A stretch of 52,228 nt of DNA from an uncultured Polaribacter sp. GTDB taxonomy: Bacteria > Bacteroidota > Bacteroidia > Flavobacteriales > Flavobacteriaceae. The notes under the pieces are model-generated. The model was given only the letters and a program-made list of their open reading frames with translations, was not told where the DNA came from and ran no database searches. Below, piece after piece: positions 34,782-43,427 of the stretch. The stretch is from contig CAJQQH010000022.1 in the NCBI GenBank assembly GCA_905480405.1, positions 1 to 52,228 of the forward strand, written 5' to 3'. Both the position numbers and the translations under genes were made by a program. Numbering within the stretch: position 1 is the stretch's first letter; each line of letters begins with the position of its first letter.

Positions 34782-35228
34782 AGTTAGTTTGTTTTTTAGG
34801 GTTAATTATAATAAGATTAGAAATATTATTTCTGAAATAAATTTGATCATTTTAAGAGCAATAAGAATCATAATAAGTAGCGTTAAATAGTTAGTAAATA
34901 AGGTTAAATTCGTAATTGTTTTATCAATATATGAGAATTTGAATCTACCCACCAAACCTTTACACAAAAATTATTTAATTTGATTTACAATATTAAACCA
35001 CAAAAACTGTTTTAATTATAATATCAAACTATATAACCTACAAATTGATTATATATTTAAACTAAAAACAACAAAAACAATTATAAAACACTATAAAACA
35101 AAGGGGTTATTTCTTACTTTTTTAGAAAACAAAGGAAAAACCTTCTTAAAAAAAGGAAAAAAACGGCTTTTAATCTTTTAGTTGTTTCTTAAAGTGATAA
35201 AAATGTATCTTCGCAGAAAAAAGAAAAG
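34782..35228. other. Intergenic region between divergent SPFH and antiporter genes
   Basis: These 447 bases are very AT-rich and hold no convincing gene. They should contain the two divergent promoters. A 21-codon hydrophobic frame (34871-34806, minus) was seen but not called. No strong palindrome or repeat was found. Confidence 0.5.
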
Positions 35229-36161
35229 ATGAATTTTCTATTCATAGTCATAGGTTTAAATTTATTAATCTTAGGCGGTAACTGGTTATTAAAATCTGCT
35301 ATTGCATTATCACTAAAACTTAATATTTCTAAAGTTATAATTGGAATGACTGTGGTTTCTTTTGCAACTTCTGCACCAGAACTTATTGTTAGTATTAATG
35401 CTGCTTTAAACGGATCTTCAGATTTAGCCTTAGGAAACGTTATTGGTTCTAACATTGCAAATCTTGGTTTAGTTTTAGGTATTACACTACTTTTAGGAAC
35501 TATGAAAGTCTCTAAAAGTTTCTATAAACTAGATTGGCCAGTTATGATGATTGCTTCTGCTCTACTCTTTTTATTTTTATCGAATGATAATGTAATTAAT
35601 CAGTTTGAAGGAATACTATTATTCTCTTTTCTAATTATATTTTTAATTTACCTTTTAAGGTCTCAAAAAAACGAAATTCCGGATGAGTTAAGTGAAAATG
35701 ATACTCCTTTATCTGCAAGTAAAACAGCATTATTTTTTATTTTAGGAGGCTTAGGTCTATGGGGAGGATCAGAATTATTAATAAAAGGAGCTACATCATT
35801 AGCTCAAGATTTTGGTGTTACAGAACGCGTTATTGGAGTTACTATCGTTTCTATTGGAACTAGTATACCAGAATTAGCAGCCTCAATTATTGCAGTTATT
35901 AAAAAAGAAAAAGCTATTTCTTTAGGTAATTTAATTGGATCTAACATTTTTAACATATTAGCAGTTTTAGGAATCACGTCTATAATCACACCTATTTCCC
36001 TTACAGATAGCAGACTTTTAACAAGTGATATTTATTGGATGCTAGGTATCTCTTTTATCGTTTTACCACTTGTTTTTATACCTAAGAAATTTAAACTAAC
36101 ATGGAAAGAAGGAAGTCTTTTACTAATAGGATATTGTATATTTATTTATCAAACCATATAA
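35229..36161 (+). CDS. Calcium/sodium antiporter (CaCA family, YrbG-like)
   Basis: The 310-residue protein has about ten transmembrane helices in two inverted halves. The alpha-1 repeat reads SFATSAPELIVSI with GNVIGSNIANLG; the alpha-2 repeat reads SIGTSIPELAASI with GNLIGSNIFNILAVLG. These contain the acidic and Asn/Ser residues that bind Ca2+ and Na+ in CaCA exchangers. It should expel calcium in exchange for sodium or protons. A bidirectional terminator follows. Confidence 0.92.
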   Translation: MNFLFIVIGLNLLILGGNWLLKSAIALSLKLNISKVIIGMTVVSFATSAPELIVSINAALNGSSDLALGNVIGSNIANLGLVLGITLLLGTMKVSKSFYKLDWPVMMIASALLFLFLSNDNVINQFEGILLFSFLIIFLIYLLRSQKNEIPDELSENDTPLSASKTALFFILGGLGLWGGSELLIKGATSLAQDFGVTERVIGVTIVSIGTSIPELAASIIAVIKKEKAISLGNLIGSNIFNILAVLGITSIITPISLTDSRLLTSDIYWMLGISFIVLPLVFIPKKFKLTWKEGSLLLIGYCIFIYQTI

Positions 36162-36164
36162 AAT

Positions 36165-36194
36165 AAAAAAGCCATCAAAAATGATGGCTTTTTT
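36165..36194. terminator. Bidirectional terminator between antiporter and MFS genes
   Basis: The stem GCCATCA with TGATGGC around AAAA, extended by A/T pairs on both sides, lies between convergent stops at 36161 and 36196. Confidence 0.9.
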
Positions 36195-36195
36195 A

Positions 36196-37404
36196 TTACA
36201 CAACTTTTTCTTTTTTAAGAAGTAATAATAACCAAAATAGAATAACTACACCAATTAATGCAAAAACAGTAATTACATTCCAAGTGAATTCAAAACCATA
36301 TTTATCTACCATTTGCATACCGGCATTATGACTAAATATATGTGATAAAGAAAAAGCTATTGCATACAACGCCATATATTCTCCTTGATTTCCTTTTTGT
36401 GCTCTTTCAACAGCAAATGCGTTAGAAAAAGGGAAAGCAATCATTTCTCCAATTGTCATAAACAACATTCCTACTATTAAAATTCCTAACCAAGAAGATA
36501 TATTTAAAATCACAAAACTAACTGCTACTAAAAACAACCCGATAGCAATTAACTTAATTTTTGAGTTCTTAGAATCTTCTAACCATTTTATCAATGGCAT
36601 TTCGAATAAAAAGATAAAAAAGCCATTAAACCCCATTAACAATCCAATATCTAATTCCGATAATAATCGAACATCTTTATAATACAATGGAATCGTAGAA
36701 AAGTATTGTAAAAACACAAAACCGAATATAAACATGGCAACAAAAAACACCCAAAATGCTTTATCTGAATAAGCAGACACAGGGTTTTCTACTTTTACTT
36801 CATCTTGTATTTTTGCTTTCTTAGGATGTAACACTTGTAATAACAAAACTGCTGCTAAAACACATGTAACACCATCCATCCAAAATAAACCATTGTAACC
36901 AATACCTGTTATAATTAAACCACCAACTGCAGGACCAGCAGAAAAACCCAAGTTAATTGCTAATCTTATTAAGGTTACAGAACGTGTTTTATTTTCTGGT
37001 TTACTATACGCACTTAAAGCAACAAACATAGCGGGTCTAAAAGCATCTGCAACTAGCATTACTAAAAATATACCTGCGCAAAACCCTTGAAAAGTGGTAA
37101 TAAATTGAAGTAAAACAAATAAAACACCTGTTAAAAACAAACTTACTAGCATTACTTTATAATAACCTATTTTATCTGTTAACTTACCACCTAACCATGT
37201 ACCAACAACAGATCCTAAACCAAAAAAAGACATAATCCAACCTACATCAGACAATGTAAAACCTAAGTTTTTAGTAAGGTATAATGATAAAAAAGGAATT
37301 ACCATTGTACCTGCTCTATTAATAAGTGTAATTAATGATAACCACCAAACTTCTCTAGATAAACCTCTAAAAGTATTTATATAATTGTGAAATATTTTTT
37401 TCAT
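36196..37404 (-). CDS. Major facilitator superfamily transporter
   Basis: The 402-residue protein has about 12 transmembrane helices. The MFS loop 2-3 motif G-x-x-x-D-x-x-G-x-x appears as GGKLTDKIGYYK, and INRAGTMVIPFLSLYL lies in helix 1. The overall look is of a drug or small-molecule exporter similar to MdtH-type proteins; the substrate is unknown. It starts in the divergent region 37405-37649. A hairpin with a T-run lies about 50-85 bases upstream of its ATG. Confidence 0.88.
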   Translation of the reverse strand: MKKIFHNYINTFRGLSREVWWLSLITLINRAGTMVIPFLSLYLTKNLGFTLSDVGWIMSFFGLGSVVGTWLGGKLTDKIGYYKVMLVSLFLTGVLFVLLQFITTFQGFCAGIFLVMLVADAFRPAMFVALSAYSKPENKTRSVTLIRLAINLGFSAGPAVGGLIITGIGYNGLFWMDGVTCVLAAVLLLQVLHPKKAKIQDEVKVENPVSAYSDKAFWVFFVAMFIFGFVFLQYFSTIPLYYKDVRLLSELDIGLLMGFNGFFIFLFEMPLIKWLEDSKNSKIKLIAIGLFLVAVSFVILNISSWLGILIVGMLFMTIGEMIAFPFSNAFAVERAQKGNQGEYMALYAIAFSLSHIFSHNAGMQMVDKYGFEFTWNVITVFALIGVVILFWLLLLLKKEKVV

Positions 37405-37455
37405 TTTTATTAATTTATTTCTATTACAAACTGTTACTTGTAATTATTATAAAAT

Positions 37456-37487
37456 AAAAAAGTCCGACTGTGAAGTCGGACTTTTTT
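37456..37487 (-). promoter_or_regulatory. Orphan terminator-like hairpin upstream of the MFS gene
   Basis: A 14-bp stem (AAAAAAGTCCGACT with AGTCGGACTTTTTT) around a 4-nt loop has T-runs on both strands. It lies in a region between two divergent genes, where no gene ends. On the minus strand it sits in the expected leader of the MFS gene, so an attenuator is possible. It may instead end a small RNA. Confidence 0.55.
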
Positions 37488-37649
37488 ATTTGTTTTATTT
37501 AATATTTATAATTTCAAAACATATATATAGACCGATTACTTCGTGAAATCCACGATTTTTGAGTTAAATATGTAATGACAGTTTTCATTTTTGCTTCTTA
37601 TTAAAGCGATAAATCTACATAAAATATTTGAATGTTGTATTTTTATAGG

Positions 37650-38699
37650 ATGAAATTTAAAAATATATTTTTTTATGCAGTTGTTATTCTACTAATCCTT
37701 TTTATTTCTAATATTTTTATTTCGACAGGATATTTTAGAACAATAGAAAATAAATTTGACGGAAAGATTGTTAAAAAAATAAACATTATTGGAGCAGAAG
37801 ATATTACAATAAGCAGAAAAGATAGTTTTGCAATCGTTTCATCTACGGCAAGAAACAAAAGACAAAATATAGAACAAGAGTTTGGGGGTTTGTATTTAGT
37901 CGATTTAAAAAATGACTATTTCAAATTAACACATTTAACCAAAAATTTTAATAAACCATTTGCTCCTCATGGCATTTCTATGTTTCAAAAAAATGGTAAA
38001 ACTACAATTGCTGCGATAAACCATACATTAGAAGGCGAATTTATAGAAATATTTACTTTGGTAGGCAAGAAATTAACCCATCAAAGAACATTAAAAAATA
38101 AACAAATATTTAGCCCTAATGATATTGTTTTGTTAGATGAAAATCGTTTTTACTTTACAAACGACCATAAATATAAAGAAGGAATTAAAAGACTTACTGA
38201 AGATTATTTAGGAGTTGCGGTTTCTAATGTAGTCTATTTTGATGGTAAAAAATTTACAGAAGCAACAGACGGAATTGCATATGCAAACGGAATTAATATT
38301 GACGTAAAACGTGATTTAGTTTTTGTAGCATCTCCAAGAAAATTTCTAATAAAAGTTTTTCAAAAAAATGAAAATGGTACTTTAAGTTTTATAGAAGATA
38401 TCGATTGTAAAACAGGTGTAGATAATATAGAATTTGATGAGGATAATAATTTATGGATTGGTGCTCACCCTAACTTAATGCACTTTGCTTCTTATGCAAA
38501 AGGTGATAAAAAAATAGCACCGTCAGAAATTATCAAAATACAATACACCAAAAAAGGAGATTACAAAATAGACCAAATTTATATGGAAGATGGCACAAAC
38601 ATGTCTGCTTCTACAGTTGCTGCTCCTTTTGGGAACCTAATTTTAACAGGAAATGTAATGGATAATCATTTTCTAATCTTAGAAAAGAATTCTAACTAA
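37650..38699 (+). CDS. Paraoxonase/SMP-30-like beta-propeller protein, membrane-anchored
   Basis: From ATG 37650 the protein has 349 residues. The frame opens 6 codons earlier (37632), but the later ATG starts directly with the anchor MKFKNIFFYAVVILLILFIS. After this single transmembrane or signal-anchor, a six-bladed propeller follows. Its calcium/active-site pieces are FSPNDIVLL, YANGINID and GVDNIEFDEDNNLWIG, which match the Asn and Asp residues of PON1-type lactonases. It probably hydrolyses lactones or aryl esters outside the inner membrane. Homoserine-lactone breakdown is a guess. Confidence 0.78.
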   Translation: MKFKNIFFYAVVILLILFISNIFISTGYFRTIENKFDGKIVKKINIIGAEDITISRKDSFAIVSSTARNKRQNIEQEFGGLYLVDLKNDYFKLTHLTKNFNKPFAPHGISMFQKNGKTTIAAINHTLEGEFIEIFTLVGKKLTHQRTLKNKQIFSPNDIVLLDENRFYFTNDHKYKEGIKRLTEDYLGVAVSNVVYFDGKKFTEATDGIAYANGINIDVKRDLVFVASPRKFLIKVFQKNENGTLSFIEDIDCKTGVDNIEFDEDNNLWIGAHPNLMHFASYAKGDKKIAPSEIIKIQYTKKGDYKIDQIYMEDGTNMSASTVAAPFGNLILTGNVMDNHFLILEKNSN

Positions 38700-38717
38700 T
38701 TTTATACTTTAGCAGTT

Positions 38718-39251
38718 ATGAAAAAATTAAGCTTTGTTTTTGCCTTATTACTATTATTTACTTCTTGTGGAAGCGGAAAGTCTTTCCAATCTTTTTTTAA
38801 CAATCACAAAAGCGACTTAGGGGTTACCGCGTTTCAAGTACCTAATTTTATGAGAGCGTTATTAACCAATATTTCACCCGAAATAAATGACTTATTTGGT
38901 AATGTTAGAGATTTTAAATTTATCACTTTTAAAGATATTTCTACAGAAAAACAAACGCAATTAATTTCTGAAATGAATTTAGTTACAAATAATAATTTTA
39001 CAGATGTTTTAAGAACAAATACTATAGAAAAAAGGAAAATTGTTTCTGTTAAAGAAGATGGTAATGTAGTTACACAAGCCATTATTTTTAATTCAACATT
39101 AGCAAAAACTTCTGTATTTTATTTAAAAGGGCGTTTTGATCCTGATAAAATAAAAGAATTATCAAAAACAAATCAATTCGAAAATTTGTCTTCTAAATTG
39201 ATACAGAATTACCAATCTACGCCTTTAACACCAGGATTCAACCCTAATTAA
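38718..39251 (+). CDS. DUF4252 lipoprotein
   Basis: The 177-residue protein begins MKKLSFVFALLLLFTSCGSG (lipid Cys17). It continues with a DUF4252-like alpha/beta region (VTAFQVPNFMRALLT; VRDFKFITF; KIVSVKEDGNVVTQAIIF). The family is restricted to Bacteroidota and has no known activity. It is 18 bases after the propeller gene and 2 bases before the DUF1684 gene, so the three form one operon of envelope proteins. Confidence 0.8.
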   Translation: MKKLSFVFALLLLFTSCGSGKSFQSFFNNHKSDLGVTAFQVPNFMRALLTNISPEINDLFGNVRDFKFITFKDISTEKQTQLISEMNLVTNNNFTDVLRTNTIEKRKIVSVKEDGNVVTQAIIFNSTLAKTSVFYLKGRFDPDKIKELSKTNQFENLSSKLIQNYQSTPLTPGFNPN

Positions 39252-39253
39252 TT

Positions 39254-39868
39254 ATGAAAAAAATTACTATTCTTTTTTCTTTAGCATTAATATTATCTTG
39301 TAACTCACAAGATAAACGTCCAGTAATTGGTGAAACAGAATATCAACAAGAACTAAATGCTAGCTATAAAGACGCTTCTAAATCGCCATTAAAAAAGAAG
39401 GATTTAAAACAATTTAAAGGATTAGATTTTTTTCCTATAGATTCTACTTTTATAGTAATTGCAAAATTAACAAAAACAAAAAACGCACCTACTTTTGAGA
39501 TGGCTACTACAACAGATAGAAAGCCATTATACAAAGAATACGGAATTTTAGAATTCAATTTAAAAGGCACAAACTGCAAATTAACAATTTATCAAAGTCA
39601 AGCTGAAGCAGAAGACGAAAAATATAAAAACTATTTATTTTTACCTTTTACAGACGATACTTCTGGTGAAGATTCTTATGGTGGCGGACGATATATGGAT
39701 GTTTTTACGACCGATGAAAAATCCGACGGAACTATTGAATTAAACTTTAACAACACCTATAATCCATACTGTGCCTATAACGATAAATATTCTTGCCCAT
39801 TAACTCCGAGAAAAAATCATTTAGATATCGAAATTAAAGCTGGAATTAAGATTTTTAAGAAGCATTAA
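39254..39868 (+). CDS. DUF1684 lipoprotein
   Basis: The 204-residue protein has a lipoprotein signal (LALILSC, Cys16) and the DUF1684 pattern: YQQELNASYKD, FKGLDFFPID, YGILEFNLKG, LFLPFTDDTSGEDSYGGGRYMD and NPYCAYNDKYSCPL. The region with YGGGRYMD and the Cys-containing NPYCAY is the best conserved part of the family. Its function is unknown. It is the last gene of the operon and is followed by a REP-like inverted repeat. Confidence 0.85.
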   Translation: MKKITILFSLALILSCNSQDKRPVIGETEYQQELNASYKDASKSPLKKKDLKQFKGLDFFPIDSTFIVIAKLTKTKNAPTFEMATTTDRKPLYKEYGILEFNLKGTNCKLTIYQSQAEAEDEKYKNYLFLPFTDDTSGEDSYGGGRYMDVFTTDEKSDGTIELNFNNTYNPYCAYNDKYSCPLTPRKNHLDIEIKAGIKIFKKH

Positions 39869-39873
39869 TTTTA

Positions 39874-40075
39874 GAAGTTATTTCCTGCTTTTCGTTCTAT
39901 CTTTTTTTCTCAAAAAAGGACGCCACTTCAATCAGGGCTATGCAATTTATAAATTAAAGGCTTAAAGTATAAACACAAAAGTTTACAAATATATCTAGCC
40001 CTGATTGAACGACTTGTTTGAGCTCTTTTTTGTTTTTACAAAAAAAAGCGAGTAGTGAAAGCGGGAAATAGCTTC
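39874..40075. repeat. REP-like element: two inverted copies
   Basis: The left copy (39874-39940) and the right copy (39996-40075, inverted) share TTTCCtGCTTT near the outer end and TCAATCAGGGCTA at the inner end. They flank 55 bases of AT-rich sequence, giving a long palindromic unit between two convergent genes. A third copy lies at 45491-45558. The shared core AGCCCTGATTG and AGCGGGAAATAGC-type end resemble flavobacterial dispersed repeats that may be moved by RAYT transposases. Confidence 0.75.
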
Positions 40076-40083
40076 AATAAAAA

Positions 40084-40785
40084 CTAAGAATTCAACGAAA
40101 CTTCTGCTTTTAAATCCAACTCAATCGCCTCTTCTAAAGCTTCTAAATGTGGTTTTCTAACTTTTAACTTTGTTGCTGCGTGTGCTTTCTTATTCAGTTT
40201 AGTAAACATTTCTGCTACCTTAATTGCTGTAGGTAACAAATGAGTTTCTGGAACAATCATATCTAAAAAGCCTGCCTTTAAAGCATCTTTAGAACTAAAT
40301 ATTTCTGCATTATTTACACTTCTATTTAAGTATACTTCAGATAGACGAGATTTTGCAATCGCAATACCAGCATTGTGCATTGTCATGCCAATCATTACTT
40401 CGTTTAAACCAATTTTATAATCGCCTTCTACACCAATTCTATAATCTGAAGACAATAATAAAAAAGCACCTTTTGCAATTGCATGACCATTACAAGCGAT
40501 AATAATAGGTTTTGGAAAAGCAAGCATTCTTAAAGACAATTTTGATCCTTTAGTTACTAATTCTTTAGCAGCTTCAGCAGATTTTGTCATCACTTTTAAA
40601 TCGAATCCACCAGAAAAAATACCAGTTGTTCCTGTTAAAATTACAATTTTATCGTCTAGTTCTGCTTTATCTAAACCTTCATTTAAACCAGCAATTACAT
40701 CATGTGAAATCGCATTTGCTTTTCCATTATTTATGGTTATTATTGTGTAATTTTCTTCTGATTTATAACTTACTACTTCGTTCAT
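40084..40785 (-). CDS. Crotonase/enoyl-CoA hydratase family protein
   Basis: The 233-residue protein has the crotonase core. Oxyanion-hole segments are FSGGFDLKVM (about 57-66) and CNGHAIAKGAFLLL (about 98-111). One catalytic Glu position is retained in GLNEVMIG; the second classical Glu appears replaced, by alignment by eye. It is somewhat shorter than typical hydratases (about 260). It may act on an acyl-CoA as hydratase, isomerase or hydrolase. Divergent from the ClC gene. Confidence 0.85.
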   Translation of the reverse strand: MNEVVSYKSEENYTIITINNGKANAISHDVIAGLNEGLDKAELDDKIVILTGTTGIFSGGFDLKVMTKSAEAAKELVTKGSKLSLRMLAFPKPIIIACNGHAIAKGAFLLLSSDYRIGVEGDYKIGLNEVMIGMTMHNAGIAIAKSRLSEVYLNRSVNNAEIFSSKDALKAGFLDMIVPETHLLPTAIKVAEMFTKLNKKAHAATKLKVRKPHLEALEEAIELDLKAEVSLNS

Positions 40786-40965
40786 TATTTTTGTTTTTTT
40801 TAACTATGACCCAAGTTACAATAAAATTTTATAAAGCAGAAAACATGCTTAAATAATGATCTTAAAACTGCGTTAATCCTTTGTTTTTATTTGTTTAAAT
40901 TTGCCAAAATAAAAAGCAAACTTAAAGACACATAACACTTTGTTGTTTAGTCGAATGCACTATTT

Positions 40966-42267
40966 ATGAGCAAAATAAAAAAATTTCTTCTTTCGTTTGA
41001 ACAACGTTTTACCTTCCTATTTCTTTTAAAGTGGAGTTTTATTTGTTTGTTTATTGGAGGTTTTACTGGTAGTGCTTCTGCAGGTTTTTTATGGTCTTTA
41101 GAATGGGCAACAAATTATAGAGAAACCAATCTTTGGGTTATTGCTTTACTACCTATTGCTGGTTTAATTATTGGTTTATCGTATCATTATTATGGAGAAA
41201 GTGTTGTAAAAGGGAATAATTTATTATTAGAAGAATTCCATTCGCCAAAAAAAGTAATTCCTTTTAAAATGGCGCCTTTGGTATATTTAGGAACTATTCT
41301 TACACATTTATTTGGTGGTTCTGCTGGAAGAGAAGGTACCGCAGTACAAATTGGTGGCGCAATTGCAGATCAGTTTACTAAAATCTTTAAACTTTCTAAT
41401 TTAGACAGAAAAATAATTTTAATTGCAGGTATTAGCGCAGGTTTCTCTTCAGTTTTTGGAACACCATTAGCTGGCGCAATTTTTGCTCTTGAAGTAATGA
41501 TTATTGGTAGAATAAAATTCGATGCTATTTTACCTAGCTTTTTAGCTGCCGTTTTTGCTAATTATTTTTGTGATATTTGGCAAATTTCTCACCATACTCA
41601 TTATACAATCTCTTCGGTAACAGAGCTAACACCACGTACAATTTTATGGTCTCTTATAGCTGGTATTATTTTTGGCTTGATTAGTATGTTGTTTTCAAAA
41701 TCTACGCATTTTTGGAGTGTTTTATTTAAGAAGTATATTAATTATCCGCCACTTCGCCCTGTAATTGGTGGTGTTGTAATTGCACTTGCAGTTTACTTTA
41801 TGGGAACTACAAAATACATTGGTCTTGGCGTACCAACTATTGTAGATGCCTTTAATATTGATTTAAACTCTTATGATTTTATTCTTAAATTATTGTTTAC
41901 CTCTTTTACTTTAGGAGCTGGCTTTAAAGGTGGCGAGGTAACTCCATTATTTTTTATTGGCGCAACTTTAGGTAATGTTTTGGTTTGGTTTATTCCTATG
42001 CCAATAGAGTTATTAGCAGGAATGGGCTTTGTTGCAGTCTTTGCAGGTGCAACAAATACACCTATTGCTTGTACAATAATGGGTATTGAATTATTTGGAA
42101 TAGAATCTGGTATCTTTATAGCACTTGCTTGTACAACTTCTTACCTATTTTCTGGACATTCTGGTATTTATACTGCTCAAATTATAGGTAGCCCAAAACA
42201 TTTATTTTTAAAAAATGAAAAAGGTCTAACACTTTCAGATATATCACAAAAAAGAAATAATAAGTAA
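40966..42267 (+). CDS. ClC-family chloride channel or transporter
   Basis: The 433-residue protein has about ten membrane helices with the ClC selectivity elements GGSAGREGTAVQIGG (the gating Glu in GREG is present, while the usual Pro after it is Thr) and GGEVTPLFFIGATLG. The internal proton-pathway Glu of exchangers seems replaced (FALEVM where E. coli ClcA has an EE pair), suggesting channel-type or modified coupling; this is inference from alignment by eye. It has no CBS domain. Confidence 0.85.
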   Translation: MSKIKKFLLSFEQRFTFLFLLKWSFICLFIGGFTGSASAGFLWSLEWATNYRETNLWVIALLPIAGLIIGLSYHYYGESVVKGNNLLLEEFHSPKKVIPFKMAPLVYLGTILTHLFGGSAGREGTAVQIGGAIADQFTKIFKLSNLDRKIILIAGISAGFSSVFGTPLAGAIFALEVMIIGRIKFDAILPSFLAAVFANYFCDIWQISHHTHYTISSVTELTPRTILWSLIAGIIFGLISMLFSKSTHFWSVLFKKYINYPPLRPVIGGVVIALAVYFMGTTKYIGLGVPTIVDAFNIDLNSYDFILKLLFTSFTLGAGFKGGEVTPLFFIGATLGNVLVWFIPMPIELLAGMGFVAVFAGATNTPIACTIMGIELFGIESGIFIALACTTSYLFSGHSGIYTAQIIGSPKHLFLKNEKGLTLSDISQKRNNK

Positions 42268-42288
42268 TTGATTTAAATTGTAAATAAA

Positions 42289-43251
42289 TTACAACTCGAT
42301 ATCTTCTGCGTCACTCCAATTTTTCTTTTCTACAACCGTTCCTTTATTTAAAATCATAATTCCAGGGTTTGCTCTAATCATGGTTTTTAAAGTTGTTTCG
42401 TCACAGAATAAAAACTCAAAAGGAAGCTTAAATTTTTTCTCTGTTAATTGAATAATATCAGAAAATGAAGCAGAAACCCCATAAACCTTGTAACCTTTTT
42501 TAATGGCTTTATCTGCTAATTTTTTAATTTCTGTAAAGCCTTCAAAATCTGAAACGTTTAAATTGTAAGCAATTACCAACATCACTTTTTCCATTTTAAA
42601 AATTTCTGGCGCTAAGTCGTTTTGAGAATTTTCTAAAACAAAATCGTGAACAGGAGGCATTTCTCCATCATCTTTATATTCCATTCCATCAGGAATACTT
42701 TTTCCAATAGCATAAGCTCTAAAATCTACAATAGGCAAATGTGCTAAAACATAATAAGCAACAAAAGCAGATAAAACTAGAGACCAGAATGTAATTTTAC
42801 CAGGTAACCAACTTGTAGTAATTGGCTTTATAAATTTAGTTTTATAACTTAGAAAAACAATTAAAACAGTTAGTATAACATCTTTATAAAAAGAGGTCCA
42901 AGGTGTTAATTTTAAGAAATCTCCAAAACAACCACAATCTGTAACTTTATTATAATATGCAGAATACCAAGTTAAAAATAGAAAAAGTAATATTGTAACC
43001 AATAAACTTCTAACTGTAAATTTAGCTCGCCAACCAACCAATAATGCTACACCTAAAACTATTTCTGCAATAATTAGTAATAATGCAAATGGTAAAGCAT
43101 ACGAAATTAAAAACTCCATATTTAAAACACCTTCAGAAAAGTATTCTTCAAACTTATATTTAGAACCAATTGGATCTACCAACTTTACAAAGCCTGAAAA
43201 TATAAATAAGACTCCTACTATTATTCTTGCAATTTGTATTAGTATTTTCAT
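42289..43251 (-). CDS. DoxX-like membrane protein, BT_3928 family, with C-terminal thioredoxin-like domain
   Basis: The 320-residue protein has an N-terminal four-helix DoxX/MauE-like part (about 1-140) with RIIVGVLFIFSGFVKLVDPIG and a periplasmic-side DCGCFGDFLKL cysteine pair (C-x-C). A fifth helix and a soluble C-terminal domain of thioredoxin-like look follow (KMEKVMLVIAYNLN, NPGIMILNKG), without CxxC. The first bases of its ATG overlap the end of a small upstream frame. The family is typical of Bacteroidota. It probably works in disulfide or quinone-linked redox chemistry at the inner membrane; its exact role is unknown. Confidence 0.85.
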   Translation of the reverse strand: MKILIQIARIIVGVLFIFSGFVKLVDPIGSKYKFEEYFSEGVLNMEFLISYALPFALLLIIAEIVLGVALLVGWRAKFTVRSLLVTILLFLFLTWYSAYYNKVTDCGCFGDFLKLTPWTSFYKDVILTVLIVFLSYKTKFIKPITTSWLPGKITFWSLVLSAFVAYYVLAHLPIVDFRAYAIGKSIPDGMEYKDDGEMPPVHDFVLENSQNDLAPEIFKMEKVMLVIAYNLNVSDFEGFTEIKKLADKAIKKGYKVYGVSASFSDIIQLTEKKFKLPFEFLFCDETTLKTMIRANPGIMILNKGTVVEKKNWSDAEDIEL

Positions 43252-43421
43252 TTTTTTCTATATATCAATTTTAAAATAAGTGTTACAAAAAGAACACTTA
43301 TAACAGTTAAAAATATTTTAAGAGTTCAAGAATAATTATCTACAAAAACAAAAAACACACCACATAATATCATAATGAAACAAATGGCATAAAAAATTAT
43401 TTCATAATATCCTTTATTCAT
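43248..43421 (-). pseudogene. Small two-helix membrane protein gene interrupted by one in-frame TGA
   Basis: From ATG 43421 a 31-residue frame (MNKGYYEIIFYAICFIMIL... VDNYS) ends at TGA (43328-43326). Reading on in the same frame gives 25 more codons of a second hydrophobic helix (TLKIFLTVISVLFVTLIL KLIYRKK) up to a TGA that overlaps the ATG of the next gene as ATGA. The full 57-codon unit would be a two-helix protein coupled to the BT_3928 gene. A single nonsense change is the simplest reading. The 31-residue single-helix peptide could still be made. Confidence 0.7.
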
Positions 43422-43427
43422 TTTAAT

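Noticed and set aside
34806-34871. 21-codon hydrophobic frame ahead of the SPFH gene (minus)
   Set aside because: Too short to judge, AT-rich composition, no overlap or conservation evidence.
29596-37651. Shared TATTTTTATAGGATGA before clpS and the propeller gene
   Set aside because: 16 bases of AT-rich sequence plus start codon can match by chance; no wider similarity.
43326-43328. TGA read as selenocysteine
   Set aside because: No SECIS-like hairpin was seen after it and flavobacteria do not use this in such proteins; nonsense mutation is simpler.
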